DNA of 17,867 nucleotides, from NCBI GenBank assembly GCA_041650475.1, contig JBAZLD010000021.1, positions 1 to 17,867 of the forward strand, written 5' to 3'. The notes beneath the pieces were generated by a model. That model saw nothing but the letters and a program-made list of their open reading frames with translations, did no database searches and had not been told where the DNA came from. Both the position numbers and the translations under genes were made by a program. Origin of the DNA: JAIPGX01 sp041650475. GTDB taxonomy: Bacteria; Babelota; Babeliae; Babelales; UASB340. Positions 7,676 to 13,396 of this stretch are shown here, piece after piece. How positions within the stretch are numbered: the first letter of the stretch is position 1; each line of letters begins with the position of its first letter.

Positions 7676-8383
7676 ATGATAAGATTTGGGATCAGGCAAT
7701 CATTTGATAGGATCGAGCAAATTGAAGAGAGGTACGCCAATTTGAGCGTGCCTGCTGAAGTTGCTCTGCCATATTACGGGGATATATATGAACCCGTAAG
7801 GGGGCGCTTAACTGAAATAGCGGAAAAGATAAAGTCATATGGTACAGAAGTTCTCAGTATACACGCAGTTCAGGCGCCTATTACGAATGAAAAATTTAAA
7901 ACGTGGGGAAAGGAAATAGCTGAGTTTACGAGGGCTCTTGGAGCAAAAACTATTACTTTGCATCCCAACAATGTCAATAAAGTTAAAGTTGCTCAGGATG
8001 AGGCGCTTAAAAACTTAGAATATTTCTCCGGGCTATATAAAGAAGAAGTAGTTTTCTGTATTGAAACCTTTGAAGGCAAGCGAAGAGTATTTACTCCTGA
8101 TCAAATAGTTGCATTGAATCTGCCGATGACGTTGGACATATCGCATATACGAGAAGACGAAAAGGTCTGGAAGCTGATCAAAGGCTATAAAGATCATATT
8201 TTAAATGTTCATCTTTCAGCCAGAGACGGCACGAGACAACATCTGCCTATGGACGGTTTTTGCAAAGATGTGGTGCGTTATTTGATAGATACTAATTGGA
8301 ATGGTAATGTGATTTTAGAGTATCTGTTTGAGTTTCATGATCAGATGTCGAAGGATTTGGATCTTTTAAAAGCAATGCAGTAA
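7676..8383 (+). CDS. Sugar phosphate isomerase/epimerase-like TIM-barrel protein, C-terminus probably altered
   Basis: A 235-residue member of the xylose isomerase-like TIM-barrel (AP endonuclease 2) superfamily. Strand-end motifs with likely metal ligands are visible: SIHAVQAP, TLHPNN, CIETFEG, TLDISHIRED, LNVHLSARDG and ILEYLFEF. Members are metal-dependent isomerases, epimerases or endonuclease IV relatives; the substrate cannot be assigned. The ATG lacks a strong ribosome binding site and lies 24 bases after the DUF5678-like stop. The last ten codons (KDLDLLKAMQ) recur at 10872-10901, where the frame continues into ETL and a TAG. The original gene may therefore have ended three residues later, before an insertion at 8381 replaced its end. 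Confidence 0.82.
   Translation: MIRFGIRQSFDRIEQIEERYANLSVPAEVALPYYGDIYEPVRGRLTEIAEKIKSYGTEVLSIHAVQAPITNEKFKTWGKEIAEFTRALGAKTITLHPNNVNKVKVAQDEALKNLEYFSGLYKEEVVFCIETFEGKRRVFTPDQIVALNLPMTLDISHIREDEKVWKLIKGYKDHILNVHLSARDGTRQHLPMDGFCKDVVRYLIDTNWNGNVILEYLFEFHDQMSKDLDLLKAMQ
8351..8380 (+). repeat. 30-bp direct repeat, left copy (isomerase 3' end)
   Basis: Bases 8351-8380 match 10872-10901 at 29 of 30 positions. The single difference (T/C at the fifth base) is synonymous in the isomerase frame (GAT/GAC, Asp). This copy encodes the last ten residues of the isomerase-like protein. Confidence 0.9.
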
Positions 8384-8391
8384 ATATTAAG

Positions 8392-8438
8392 TTGATATAA
8401 TAAAAATTTGTGTTATACTTAAATTAAGAAATTCTTAA
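8392..8438 (+). promoter_or_regulatory. Promoter and operator-like palindrome of the AbrB/RelE-type pair
   Basis: TTGATA (8392-8397), a 16-base spacer and TATACT (8414-8419). The odd-centred palindrome TTAAGAA-A-TTCTTAA (8424-8438) lies over the expected transcription start. That position is typical for an autoregulatory operator of a toxin-antitoxin operon. The promoter lies just right of the 30-bp repeat, inside the proposed cassette. Confidence 0.65.
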
Positions 8439-8459
8439 ATTCAGAATATAGGAGGAATC

Positions 8460-8729
8460 ATGGTCATGCTCGTAAGAAGGAATTTTCAGGTAACATTGCC
8501 TGAGACATTGCGTAAACGATTGGGAATAGATGTCGGGGATATTCTGGAAGCCGAGATTAAAGACGGTAAGATCGTTCTATTGCCCAAGAAGATGATTGAT
8601 GCCGATCAGGCTTATTTTTGGTCCAAAGGCTGGCAGGCTGCGGAAAAAGAAGCTCAGCAAGATATTAAAACCGGTAAAGTTAAGAAATTTGATAACGTCA
8701 GCCAGTTAATTAAAGAGCTGGATAAATGA
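8460..8729 (+). CDS. AbrB/MazE-type (SpoVT-AbrB) antitoxin
   Basis: An 89-residue protein. Residues 5-42 match the swapped-hairpin AbrB DNA-binding fold (RRNFQVTLPETLRKRLGI, then GDILEAEIKDGKIVLLPKK). The C-terminal half (about 45-89) is charged and helical and probably wraps the toxin. Such antitoxins bind their own promoter as dimers, and the TTAAGAA-A-TTCTTAA palindrome upstream is a fitting operator. The start is supported by ATAGGAGGA; an in-frame ATG at 8466 is a second possibility. The stop overlaps the toxin start as ATGA. Confidence 0.88.
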   Translation: MVMLVRRNFQVTLPETLRKRLGIDVGDILEAEIKDGKIVLLPKKMIDADQAYFWSKGWQAAEKEAQQDIKTGKVKKFDNVSQLIKELDK

Positions 8730-8986
8730 AATTTATTACGACAGCGCGGTTTGAGCGCGCGTATAAAGCGTGCCCTGCCGAAGTTAAGTTAAAGATCAAG
8801 GATTGCCTTCAGAATCTATCCCGGGATTGGCGGTATTCCTCTCTTCATACAAAGAAAATCAAGGGTACCTCGGACATTCGGGAAGCGCGGGTTAGCTTAG
8901 ATTATAGGCTTACGTTCCAGATTTCTGAAGGTGTTTTGCTGCTAAGGAACGCCGGGCATCATAATCCTACGTCTCAAAACCCGTAA
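8726..8986 (+). CDS. RelE/ParE superfamily toxin
   Basis: An 86-residue protein with the RelE/ParE pattern: an N-terminal strand (MKFITTARFERAYKA), two helices, then strands IREARVSLDYRLTFQI and VLLLRNAGHHN. RelE-type members cut mRNA on the ribosome and ParE-type members poison gyrase; which applies here cannot be decided from sequence. Basic residues (Arg and Lys in the strands) and the terminal GHHN resemble the mRNA-interferase side. It overlaps the antitoxin by four bases and ends 35 bases before the GHKL ATPase gene, with no terminator between, so that gene may be co-transcribed. Confidence 0.85.
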   Translation: MKFITTARFERAYKACPAEVKLKIKDCLQNLSRDWRYSSLHTKKIKGTSDIREARVSLDYRLTFQISEGVLLLRNAGHHNPTSQNP

Positions 8987-9021
8987 TATGCCGTAAAAAG
9001 CATATATGGTCTAAAAAGAGC

Positions 9022-10833
9022 ATGACAAGACAAGATCGGAAAAAAAACAAGAAGACCGGCCAGCTGCGCATCGGCGATGATTGGAATGCGATTACTATTA
9101 TCGCGTTATCGCAAAATAATCCCCTCAAAGCTATTGCCGAGTTCGTCGAGAACTCCATCGACGCCCAAGCAGCCAACGTTACCATTATCAGAGGCAAAGA
9201 GCGCGGACAGTCATATTTGAAAATTATCGACGATGGCAGCGGTATCCCGTGCACTATTGAAGGAACCCCTGATTTTAAATACGTTGCAACGCATATCTGC
9301 GATTCTCTAAAACGCCGCATAAAAAAAGAAGGGCTTTTCCATATTCAGGGCGAATTTGGCATTGGCTTGATGAGTTTCTGGACAGTTGGGCATAAGCTCA
9401 GCATGGTTTCGTCAGGCAAAGATGGTAAGACGTATGTTATGGAAATGGAAAAGGGCCGGCCTGGCTACTCGGTGGTTTTGCGCCCGCGCCTGCTTCCGGT
9501 CAAAGGGACGCAATTAACCATAGCTCCGCTATTGCAGGGGATAAGGTTTTTAAACGGCGAAAAGATCCAGCGGTATTTAGCGTCGGAATTGCGCGACCGT
9601 ATCCGCCATTCGGGCGTTAAAATCAAGATTATGGACCGTGTAAGCCGCTGCGAATACGATGTAGAGCCGCGGCAATTCGAAGGCCGGCTTATTCATGGAT
9701 TGCAGCCGGTTACCGCTAAGTCGGGCGGCGTGTACGTGGAATTGTATCTTTATGAACGCAACCCTGAAAACAGGATCAGCCTTTACCGTGCAGGCACGCG
9801 CCTTTTGCCGGATATTTCCAGCCTGGAATTTTTTCAATGTGAGCCATGGACCTCAGGATATTTTCAAGGGGTGATTGATGCTCCGTTTTTGCATCTGACT
9901 CCGGGCACCCGCGACGGAGTCATTCACGACGAATGGTATGCCGAATTTTGCGACGTGTTAGCCGGCCTGAAAGAGCGCCTGGGCGCGATCGTCATGGAAC
10001 AGCAGAAGTCCGAAGACGAGCGCATGAGTAAAAATATTTTGCGTTCCGTGCATAGAGCGCTTCGCGACGCTTTGCTTAATCTTCCGGCTGAAGAATACGA
10101 TTGGTTTGCACTCAGGGAAAAACGCGCAGTCAATGCGCCGGGCGGCCCCGGGAGTTTGCCGCAACAGGAAGCCCTTATGGCCGGCTTGGCCGATATTATC
10201 GATGATGAAAAGCCCAAAGCGCAAAAAGAGTTTTTTGAAATAGCCGGGCCGCTATTTTCTGCGCGCATCCAGCCTGCTTCAACTTTGGTGCAGGCAGGCA
10301 AGGCAAAGTCGTTTCGGGCCGTAGGCCTTGATCGCAGAAAGCTTCAGACGGATCAAGGGCTTGTGTGTGAATGGTCAATATCCGAGGGCGCGGGCCAGTT
10401 AGATAAAAATCAAGGCGAGGCTGTCACATTTACCGCTGCTTCAGAGCCCGGCTTGAGCCGGCTCAAGGCAATTGTAAGGCAGGGGGAGGTTGTTTGTGAA
10501 GCCGAATGTGTAATTACCGTCGTTGATCAGTTAATAAAAACATCGGGCGGTGAAAGCGATGCGTCCCGCAAAGGCTTGCCCGGTTATACCCTTGAAGGCG
10601 CAGCGGGGCAGATGTGGCGCTCCCGCTATGATGAGAAACGCAATATAGTCATAATTAACAGCGGCCATCGTGATTTTGTATACGCCGGCAAAGAGCGCAT
10701 CAGAAAACTGCGGTATATCAGCCGCCTTTTTTCTAAAGAACTGATCTTGCAGAATTTCTTAGGCGAATCGCCTCCGCTTATGCTCGAACGCCTGGTGGAA
10801 CTGTCGCTGTACATCGAAGAGAACCTGAAGTAA
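9022..10833 (+). CDS. GHKL (HSP90/MutL-type) ATPase with an internal Ig-like domain
   Basis: A 603-residue protein of no family I can name. The N-terminus is a GHKL ATPase: N-box EFVENSIDAQA (40-50) with Asn44, G1 box DDGSGIP (70-76) and G2 box GEFGIGLMSFW (110-120). The following transducer-like region runs to about 330. Residues about 340-400 are helical and charged. About 410-505 look like a bacterial Ig-like beta domain (strands with CEWSISEGAG, AVTFTAASEPG, VVCEAECVITVVD), an odd module for a protein with no signal peptide. The C-terminus (about 535-603) is helical. It is not MutL or HtpG by length or layout. It follows a toxin-antitoxin pair by 35 bases with only a weak ribosome binding site (AAAAAGAG). 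A defence or stress role is inference. Confidence 0.8.
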   Translation: MTRQDRKKNKKTGQLRIGDDWNAITIIALSQNNPLKAIAEFVENSIDAQAANVTIIRGKERGQSYLKIIDDGSGIPCTIEGTPDFKYVATHICDSLKRRIKKEGLFHIQGEFGIGLMSFWTVGHKLSMVSSGKDGKTYVMEMEKGRPGYSVVLRPRLLPVKGTQLTIAPLLQGIRFLNGEKIQRYLASELRDRIRHSGVKIKIMDRVSRCEYDVEPRQFEGRLIHGLQPVTAKSGGVYVELYLYERNPENRISLYRAGTRLLPDISSLEFFQCEPWTSGYFQGVIDAPFLHLTPGTRDGVIHDEWYAEFCDVLAGLKERLGAIVMEQQKSEDERMSKNILRSVHRALRDALLNLPAEEYDWFALREKRAVNAPGGPGSLPQQEALMAGLADIIDDEKPKAQKEFFEIAGPLFSARIQPASTLVQAGKAKSFRAVGLDRRKLQTDQGLVCEWSISEGAGQLDKNQGEAVTFTAASEPGLSRLKAIVRQGEVVCEAECVITVVDQLIKTSGGESDASRKGLPGYTLEGAAGQMWRSRYDEKRNIVIINSGHRDFVYAGKERIRKLRYISRLFSKELILQNFLGESPPLMLERLVELSLYIEENLK

Positions 10834-10840
10834 CCGCTCA

Positions 10841-10850
10841 GTCATTGCGA
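10841..10850 (+). repeat. Short match to the GTCATTGCGAG dispersed repeat
   Basis: GTCATTGCGA matches the first ten bases of the repeat seen at 15573, 15603 and 16678, then diverges. It lies between the GHKL stop and the right 30-bp repeat. It may be a truncated copy, but ten bases could arise by chance. Confidence 0.35.
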
Positions 10851-10871
10851 TAGCAGCCGTTACTGTTCCCA

Positions 10872-10901
10872 AAGGACTTGGATCTTTTAAAAGCAATGCA
10901 G
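10872..10901 (+). repeat. 30-bp direct repeat, right copy (remnant isomerase 3' end)
   Basis: 29 of 30 bases match 8351-8380. In the isomerase frame it reads KDLDLLKAMQ and continues ETL then TAG (10911-10913). No open frame of the rest of the gene precedes it; the bases before it are unrelated to the isomerase. It is a gene-end fragment left either by insertion of the 8381-10871 segment or by loss of a paralogue. Confidence 0.85.
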
Positions 10902-10939
10902 GAAACGTTATAGGATTTAACCAGGTTTTTTTTGATATC

Positions 10940-10989
10940 TTGACATTGTTGCCCAAATAGGTTACAATTGTAATATAAATAGGTGACAA
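10940..10989 (+). promoter_or_regulatory. Promoter and operator-like repeats of the MNT/HEPN pair
   Basis: TTGACA (10940-10945), a 17-base spacer and TACAAT (10963-10968). A perfect palindrome TTACAATTGTAA (10962-10973) covers the -10 box. Two direct repeats, AAATAGGTTACAA (10955-10967) and AAATAGGTGACAA (10977-10989), lie 22 bp apart, two helical turns. The second includes the ribosome binding site (AGGTGA) and abuts the ATG. The layout suits autorepression by the winged-helix part of the downstream gene. Confidence 0.75.
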
Positions 10990-10990
10990 A

Positions 10991-11563
10991 ATGGATATCT
11001 CGAAAATCTTCAAATCTAAGATACGAATCGCCCTTTTTAGGTTATATTTTACCAATCCCGATGCTGAGTATTATTTGAGGGAATTGGAGCGCATGCTTTC
11101 TACTCCGGTAAGCATGATTCGCAAGGAATTATTGCGCCTTGATGCTGAAGAAATATTCGTTTCTCGCAAAAGAGGCAATCTCCGTCTTTTTTCTCTCAAT
11201 AAGGCATATCCGTTATTTGATGAACTCAAAAGCATCGTTTTAAAGACCGTTGGTGCAGCCGGATCGCTTAAACAAGCGCTATCGAAAGTAAAAGGCATTG
11301 AAGTTGCTTTTATTTATGGTTCATTTGCCAGGGGGCAGGAGCGTGTAAACAGCGATATAGACATTTTGATCATTGGCAACATTGATGAAGACGCGTTGCT
11401 TCACGAAATTAATTCTTTGGAAAAATTACTTAAGAGGGAAATTAATTACACGATCTTCTCCAGGCAAGATTTTCTCCAAAAAAAGAAAAAAAAGGACGCC
11501 TTTATAAAGGATTTGCTTGAGAGGTCCAAGATTTTTCTTGTAGGAGGGATTGATGAGCTTTGA
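10991..11563 (+). CDS. MNT-type nucleotidyltransferase with N-terminal winged helix (antitoxin)
   Basis: A 190-residue protein. Residues 8-85 form a winged-helix domain (YYLRELERML, STPVSMIRKELLRL, then a wing RKRGNLRLFSLN). Residues 88-190 are a minimal nucleotidyltransferase with GSFARGQERVNSDIDILI: Gly110-Ser111 and the acidic pair Asp122 and Asp124. In MNT/HEPN systems this partner neutralises the HEPN ribonuclease, in studied cases by adding AMP to it. The fused winged helix suggests direct control of its own promoter, and paired direct repeats are present there. The start has AGGTGA four bases upstream. Its 3' end overlaps the HEPN start at 11553 by 11 bases. The reading frame and catalytic residues look intact. 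Confidence 0.88.
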   Translation: MDISKIFKSKIRIALFRLYFTNPDAEYYLRELERMLSTPVSMIRKELLRLDAEEIFVSRKRGNLRLFSLNKAYPLFDELKSIVLKTVGAAGSLKQALSKVKGIEVAFIYGSFARGQERVNSDIDILIIGNIDEDALLHEINSLEKLLKREINYTIFSRQDFLQKKKKKDAFIKDLLERSKIFLVGGIDEL

Positions 11564-12023
11564 TAAGTTTGTAGAAGAATATATTAGCAAGGGGCTGCTG
11601 CAAAAGCAGAAATCAGATTCTTCGGCTGTTGAGAAATTAGTTATTCGTAGTATGAAGGATTTAAAGACAGCAAAGGCGAATCTCTTAATTGATGAGGGCA
11701 TTGCCTATACGGTTGCCTATTAGGCCATGCTGCGCGCAGGAAGAGCTTATATGCTCTTAAAGGGGTTCCGACCCGTTGACGGATATCAGCATAAAACAGT
11801 GGTTGAATTTATGGGGGAATGTCTTGGCTCTGAATATCGCCAGATTGTTGACCGTTTTGACCGCATGAGGCGCAAACGTAATATTTTTACTTACGAAGTT
11901 GATATTTCAATATCGAAGACAGAAGCGGATAGCGCTCTTGCTGCTGCTGAAAGCTTTGTGGAGCTTATTAAAGCGCGCCTGAGAGTAGAGGATTCGCAAG
12001 CGCATTTTAAGGTTTTGTTGTAA
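11553..12023 (+). pseudogene. HEPN-domain protein (toxin partner of MNT) interrupted by an in-frame TAG
   Basis: From ATG 11553 (GGAGGG upstream) the frame runs 56 codons, hits TAG at 11721-11723, and continues open in the same frame to TAA 12021-12023, 156 codons in all. Sequence on both sides reads as one HEPN helical bundle: VRSMKDLKTAKANLL-like helix, YTVAY-[TAG]-AMLRAGRAYMLLKG, then FDRMRRKRNIFTYE, where the Arg/Asn/Tyr motif replaces the classic RxxxxxH. It is therefore a single gene with one nonsense codon, not two genes. A restart at ATG 11727, only one codon after the TAG, could give a 98-residue C-terminal piece that keeps the RRKRN motif. The gene is either dead, making a truncated toxin, or read through. 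No complete gene in this window uses TAG as its stop. Confidence 0.85.
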
Positions 12024-12049
12024 AAATTACATCATATGATGTAATTTTT
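12022..12049. terminator. 28-bp perfect palindrome after the HEPN gene
   Basis: Bases 12022-12035 are the exact reverse complement of 12036-12049, with no loop bases, ending in five T on + and five T on -. It begins inside the TAA stop. It can act as a terminator in both directions; a binding site is an alternative reading, since the palindrome is AT-rich. Confidence 0.7.
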
Positions 12050-12303
12050 GCCTAATTTTCATGATGTTTGACGCGGCGCTTGTTTACGCCTGTAAACAAG
12101 TGCTGCAAATGTTTGTAGCACAAGGAATTGTAATAATTTAAATAACTACTCATGCGTGAAAGCGTTTTTACGCATGTTCGCAATCCGCAACAAGCTCCCC
12201 AAAAGCCTCTAAAAATCTGCTCGGGTATTATTCCCGGATTTTTACGTAACACTTTTAATTTCAATATATTAAATTCCTCGTTCAAATGTTTATTCCATAT
12301 TCT
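12050..12303. other. Hairpin-rich intergenic region without a supported gene
   Basis: Three strong inverted repeats occur here. 12073-12087 pairs with 12092-12106 (15 bp, two G-U, loop GCCT). CATGCGT (12151-12157) pairs with ACGCATG (12170-12176). AAAAATC/GATTTTT (12211-12217 with 12237-12243) encloses CGGG/CCCG and ends in five T. In addition 12100-12109 can pair with 12112-12121 (one mismatch), competing with the first hairpin's right arm. No coding frame with family resemblance is visible on either strand. Confidence 0.6.
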
Positions 12304-12332
12304 TTGACTTGGCATAGAACGTGCTATATAAT
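12304..12332 (+). promoter_or_regulatory. Sigma70-type promoter of the exopolysaccharide operon
   Basis: TTGACT (12304-12309), a 17-base spacer and a perfect TATAAT (12327-12332). Transcription should start near 12339, giving a leader of about 55-80 bases that contains the phased GGACATA repeats. Confidence 0.85.
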
Positions 12333-12352
12333 AGTATGTCTGCGTAATACTG

Positions 12353-12389
12353 GGACATAGATGGACATACTAGGACATAATAAGACAAA
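12353..12389 (+). promoter_or_regulatory. Four 10-bp-phased GGACATA direct repeats in the leader
   Basis: GGACATA occurs at 12353-12359, 12363-12369 and 12373-12379, and a degenerate AGACAAA at 12383-12389, with an exact 10-bp step. The bases between units differ, so the repeated heptamer is what is kept. They lie just downstream of the expected transcription start and upstream of the HTH gene. This fits an array of operator half-sites on one face of the helix. Confidence 0.7.
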
Positions 12390-12394
12390 CAAAG

Positions 12395-12601
12395 GTGGTT
12401 GTGGTGAGCAATGGCAGAATGACAATTACTGATGTAGCGGACCGGATCGGGGTAACACCAAAGACAATTGTCCGCTGGGAAAAAGCCGGCAAGATCACTG
12501 CCTCAAAGCGTGATTGGCGCGGCTGGCGCGTTTATGAAAAAGATGATTTCAAGAAGATCAAGGACTTTAAGGAATCGATATTTTATGTTGAGGAGGCTTA
12601 A
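12395..12601 (+). CDS. Small MerR/BldC-like HTH DNA-binding protein
   Basis: A protein of up to 68 residues with a MerR-type winged helix: TITDVADRIGVTPKTIVRWE for the helix-turn-helix, then WRGWRVYEKDDFKKIK as the wing and following helix. It has no effector domain, like BldC or phage excisionases. The outermost start is GTG 12395; GTG 12404 is better placed relative to AAAGGTGG (12391-12398), and ATG 12419 is also possible, giving 60-68 residues. The stop is one base before the start of the export gene, so the two must be co-transcribed. It probably controls this operon, and the phased GGACATA repeats are its candidate sites; that link is inference. Confidence 0.8.
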   Translation: MVVVSNGRMTITDVADRIGVTPKTIVRWEKAGKITASKRDWRGWRVYEKDDFKKIKDFKESIFYVEEA

Positions 12602-12602
12602 G

Positions 12603-13394
12603 ATGCGAAAGAGTATACTTACCTATATAATGATCTGTTTGTTGACTGCGGTCGCGTGGGCGCAGGAACAACCGACAGTGGTTTCGTCAAGCTCTACGCC
12701 TCCGCAAGCTGCGCCTGTTGCGGCTGTCGCTCAGGCCGCGGCGCCGGTAACCGCTCCAAATGCCGAAGCGGTCCGTTACACGCTCGGCCCTGACGACCTT
12801 ATCAATATCACGGTCCAGCGCCATCCTGAATTTACCGGGGACTTTCCCGTGAACCAGGAAGGCAAGATCCAGTTCAGATACGTCGGTGATGTTGAAGTCA
12901 ACGGCTTGACCAAAAAAGAAGTCGAAGATAAGGTTTCTAAACTGATCGGCCGATATGTTGCGAGTCCCGAAGTTACCGTAACTATCCTGGAATTCCGCTC
13001 TAAGTTCTACTATGTGATCGGCGAAGTCGGCCGCCCGGGAAAGATCTACATGCGTTCTGAAACCACCACAGTCCGCGACGCGATCGTCGAAGCAGGCCTT
13101 CCGACAATAGCCGCTGCAATGAGAAAATGCGTATTGATCACTCCTGATAAGAAAAAGCCCCGTAAGAAAGCAGTCGATATTTACGCAATCCTGTACGGCG
13201 GCAACCTCAAGAAAAACCTGGAAATGCGCTCAGGCGACACTCTGTATGTTCCGTCTACTGTCATGGCGAAAGTCTTTAGAACGATCGCGCCTATTACCCA
13301 GCCGGTTACCGCAGCAGCTGAGGCTCAGACAGGCATAACTACTCTGAATACCCGGCCGTCAGCTACGGTTCCTGCTAATCAACAACGGTATTAA
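12603..13394 (+). CDS. Wza-like polysaccharide export protein
   Basis: A 263-residue exported protein. Residues 1-20 are a signal peptide ending in AWA; there is no lipobox Cys, unlike classic Wza. A Pro/Ala-rich stretch (21-55) leads to the Poly_export domain (VRYTLGPDDLINITVQRHPEF, then GKIQFRYVGDVEVNGLT) at about 58-140. One SLBB-like domain follows (YYVIGEVGRPGKIYM to GDTLYVPST). It forms the periplasmic and outer-membrane exit channel for exopolysaccharide. The frame is open upstream to 12468, but that stretch overlaps the HTH gene and lacks a ribosome binding site. ATG 12603 has GAGGAGG and begins the signal peptide, so I place the start there. The stop is two bases before the Wzz-like gene. 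Confidence 0.9.
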   Translation: MRKSILTYIMICLLTAVAWAQEQPTVVSSSSTPPQAAPVAAVAQAAAPVTAPNAEAVRYTLGPDDLINITVQRHPEFTGDFPVNQEGKIQFRYVGDVEVNGLTKKEVEDKVSKLIGRYVASPEVTVTILEFRSKFYYVIGEVGRPGKIYMRSETTTVRDAIVEAGLPTIAAAMRKCVLITPDKKKPRKKAVDIYAILYGGNLKKNLEMRSGDTLYVPSTVMAKVFRTIAPITQPVTAAAEAQTGITTLNTRPSATVPANQQRY

Positions 13395-13396
13395 TT

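Noticed and set aside
12073..12121. Integron attC-like recombination site
   Set aside because: The hairpin lacks the paired GTTRRRY/RYYYAAC core sites, and no integrase or cassette array is present.
12052..12315. 87-residue minus-strand open frame
   Set aside because: It runs through three hairpins, has no ribosome binding site or recognisable family, and looks like chance coding over structured DNA.
12361..12432. 23-codon leader peptide frame from ATG 12361 to TGA 12432
   Set aside because: It has no ribosome binding site, shows no run of regulatory codons, and overlaps the phased repeats and HTH start. The GGACATA array is the simpler explanation.
12468..12602. Upstream extension of the Wza-like gene to an ATG at 12468
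   Set aside because: It overlaps the HTH gene in another frame and puts 45 Arg/Ser-rich residues before a clean signal peptide. ATG 12603 has a strong ribosome binding site and starts that peptide.
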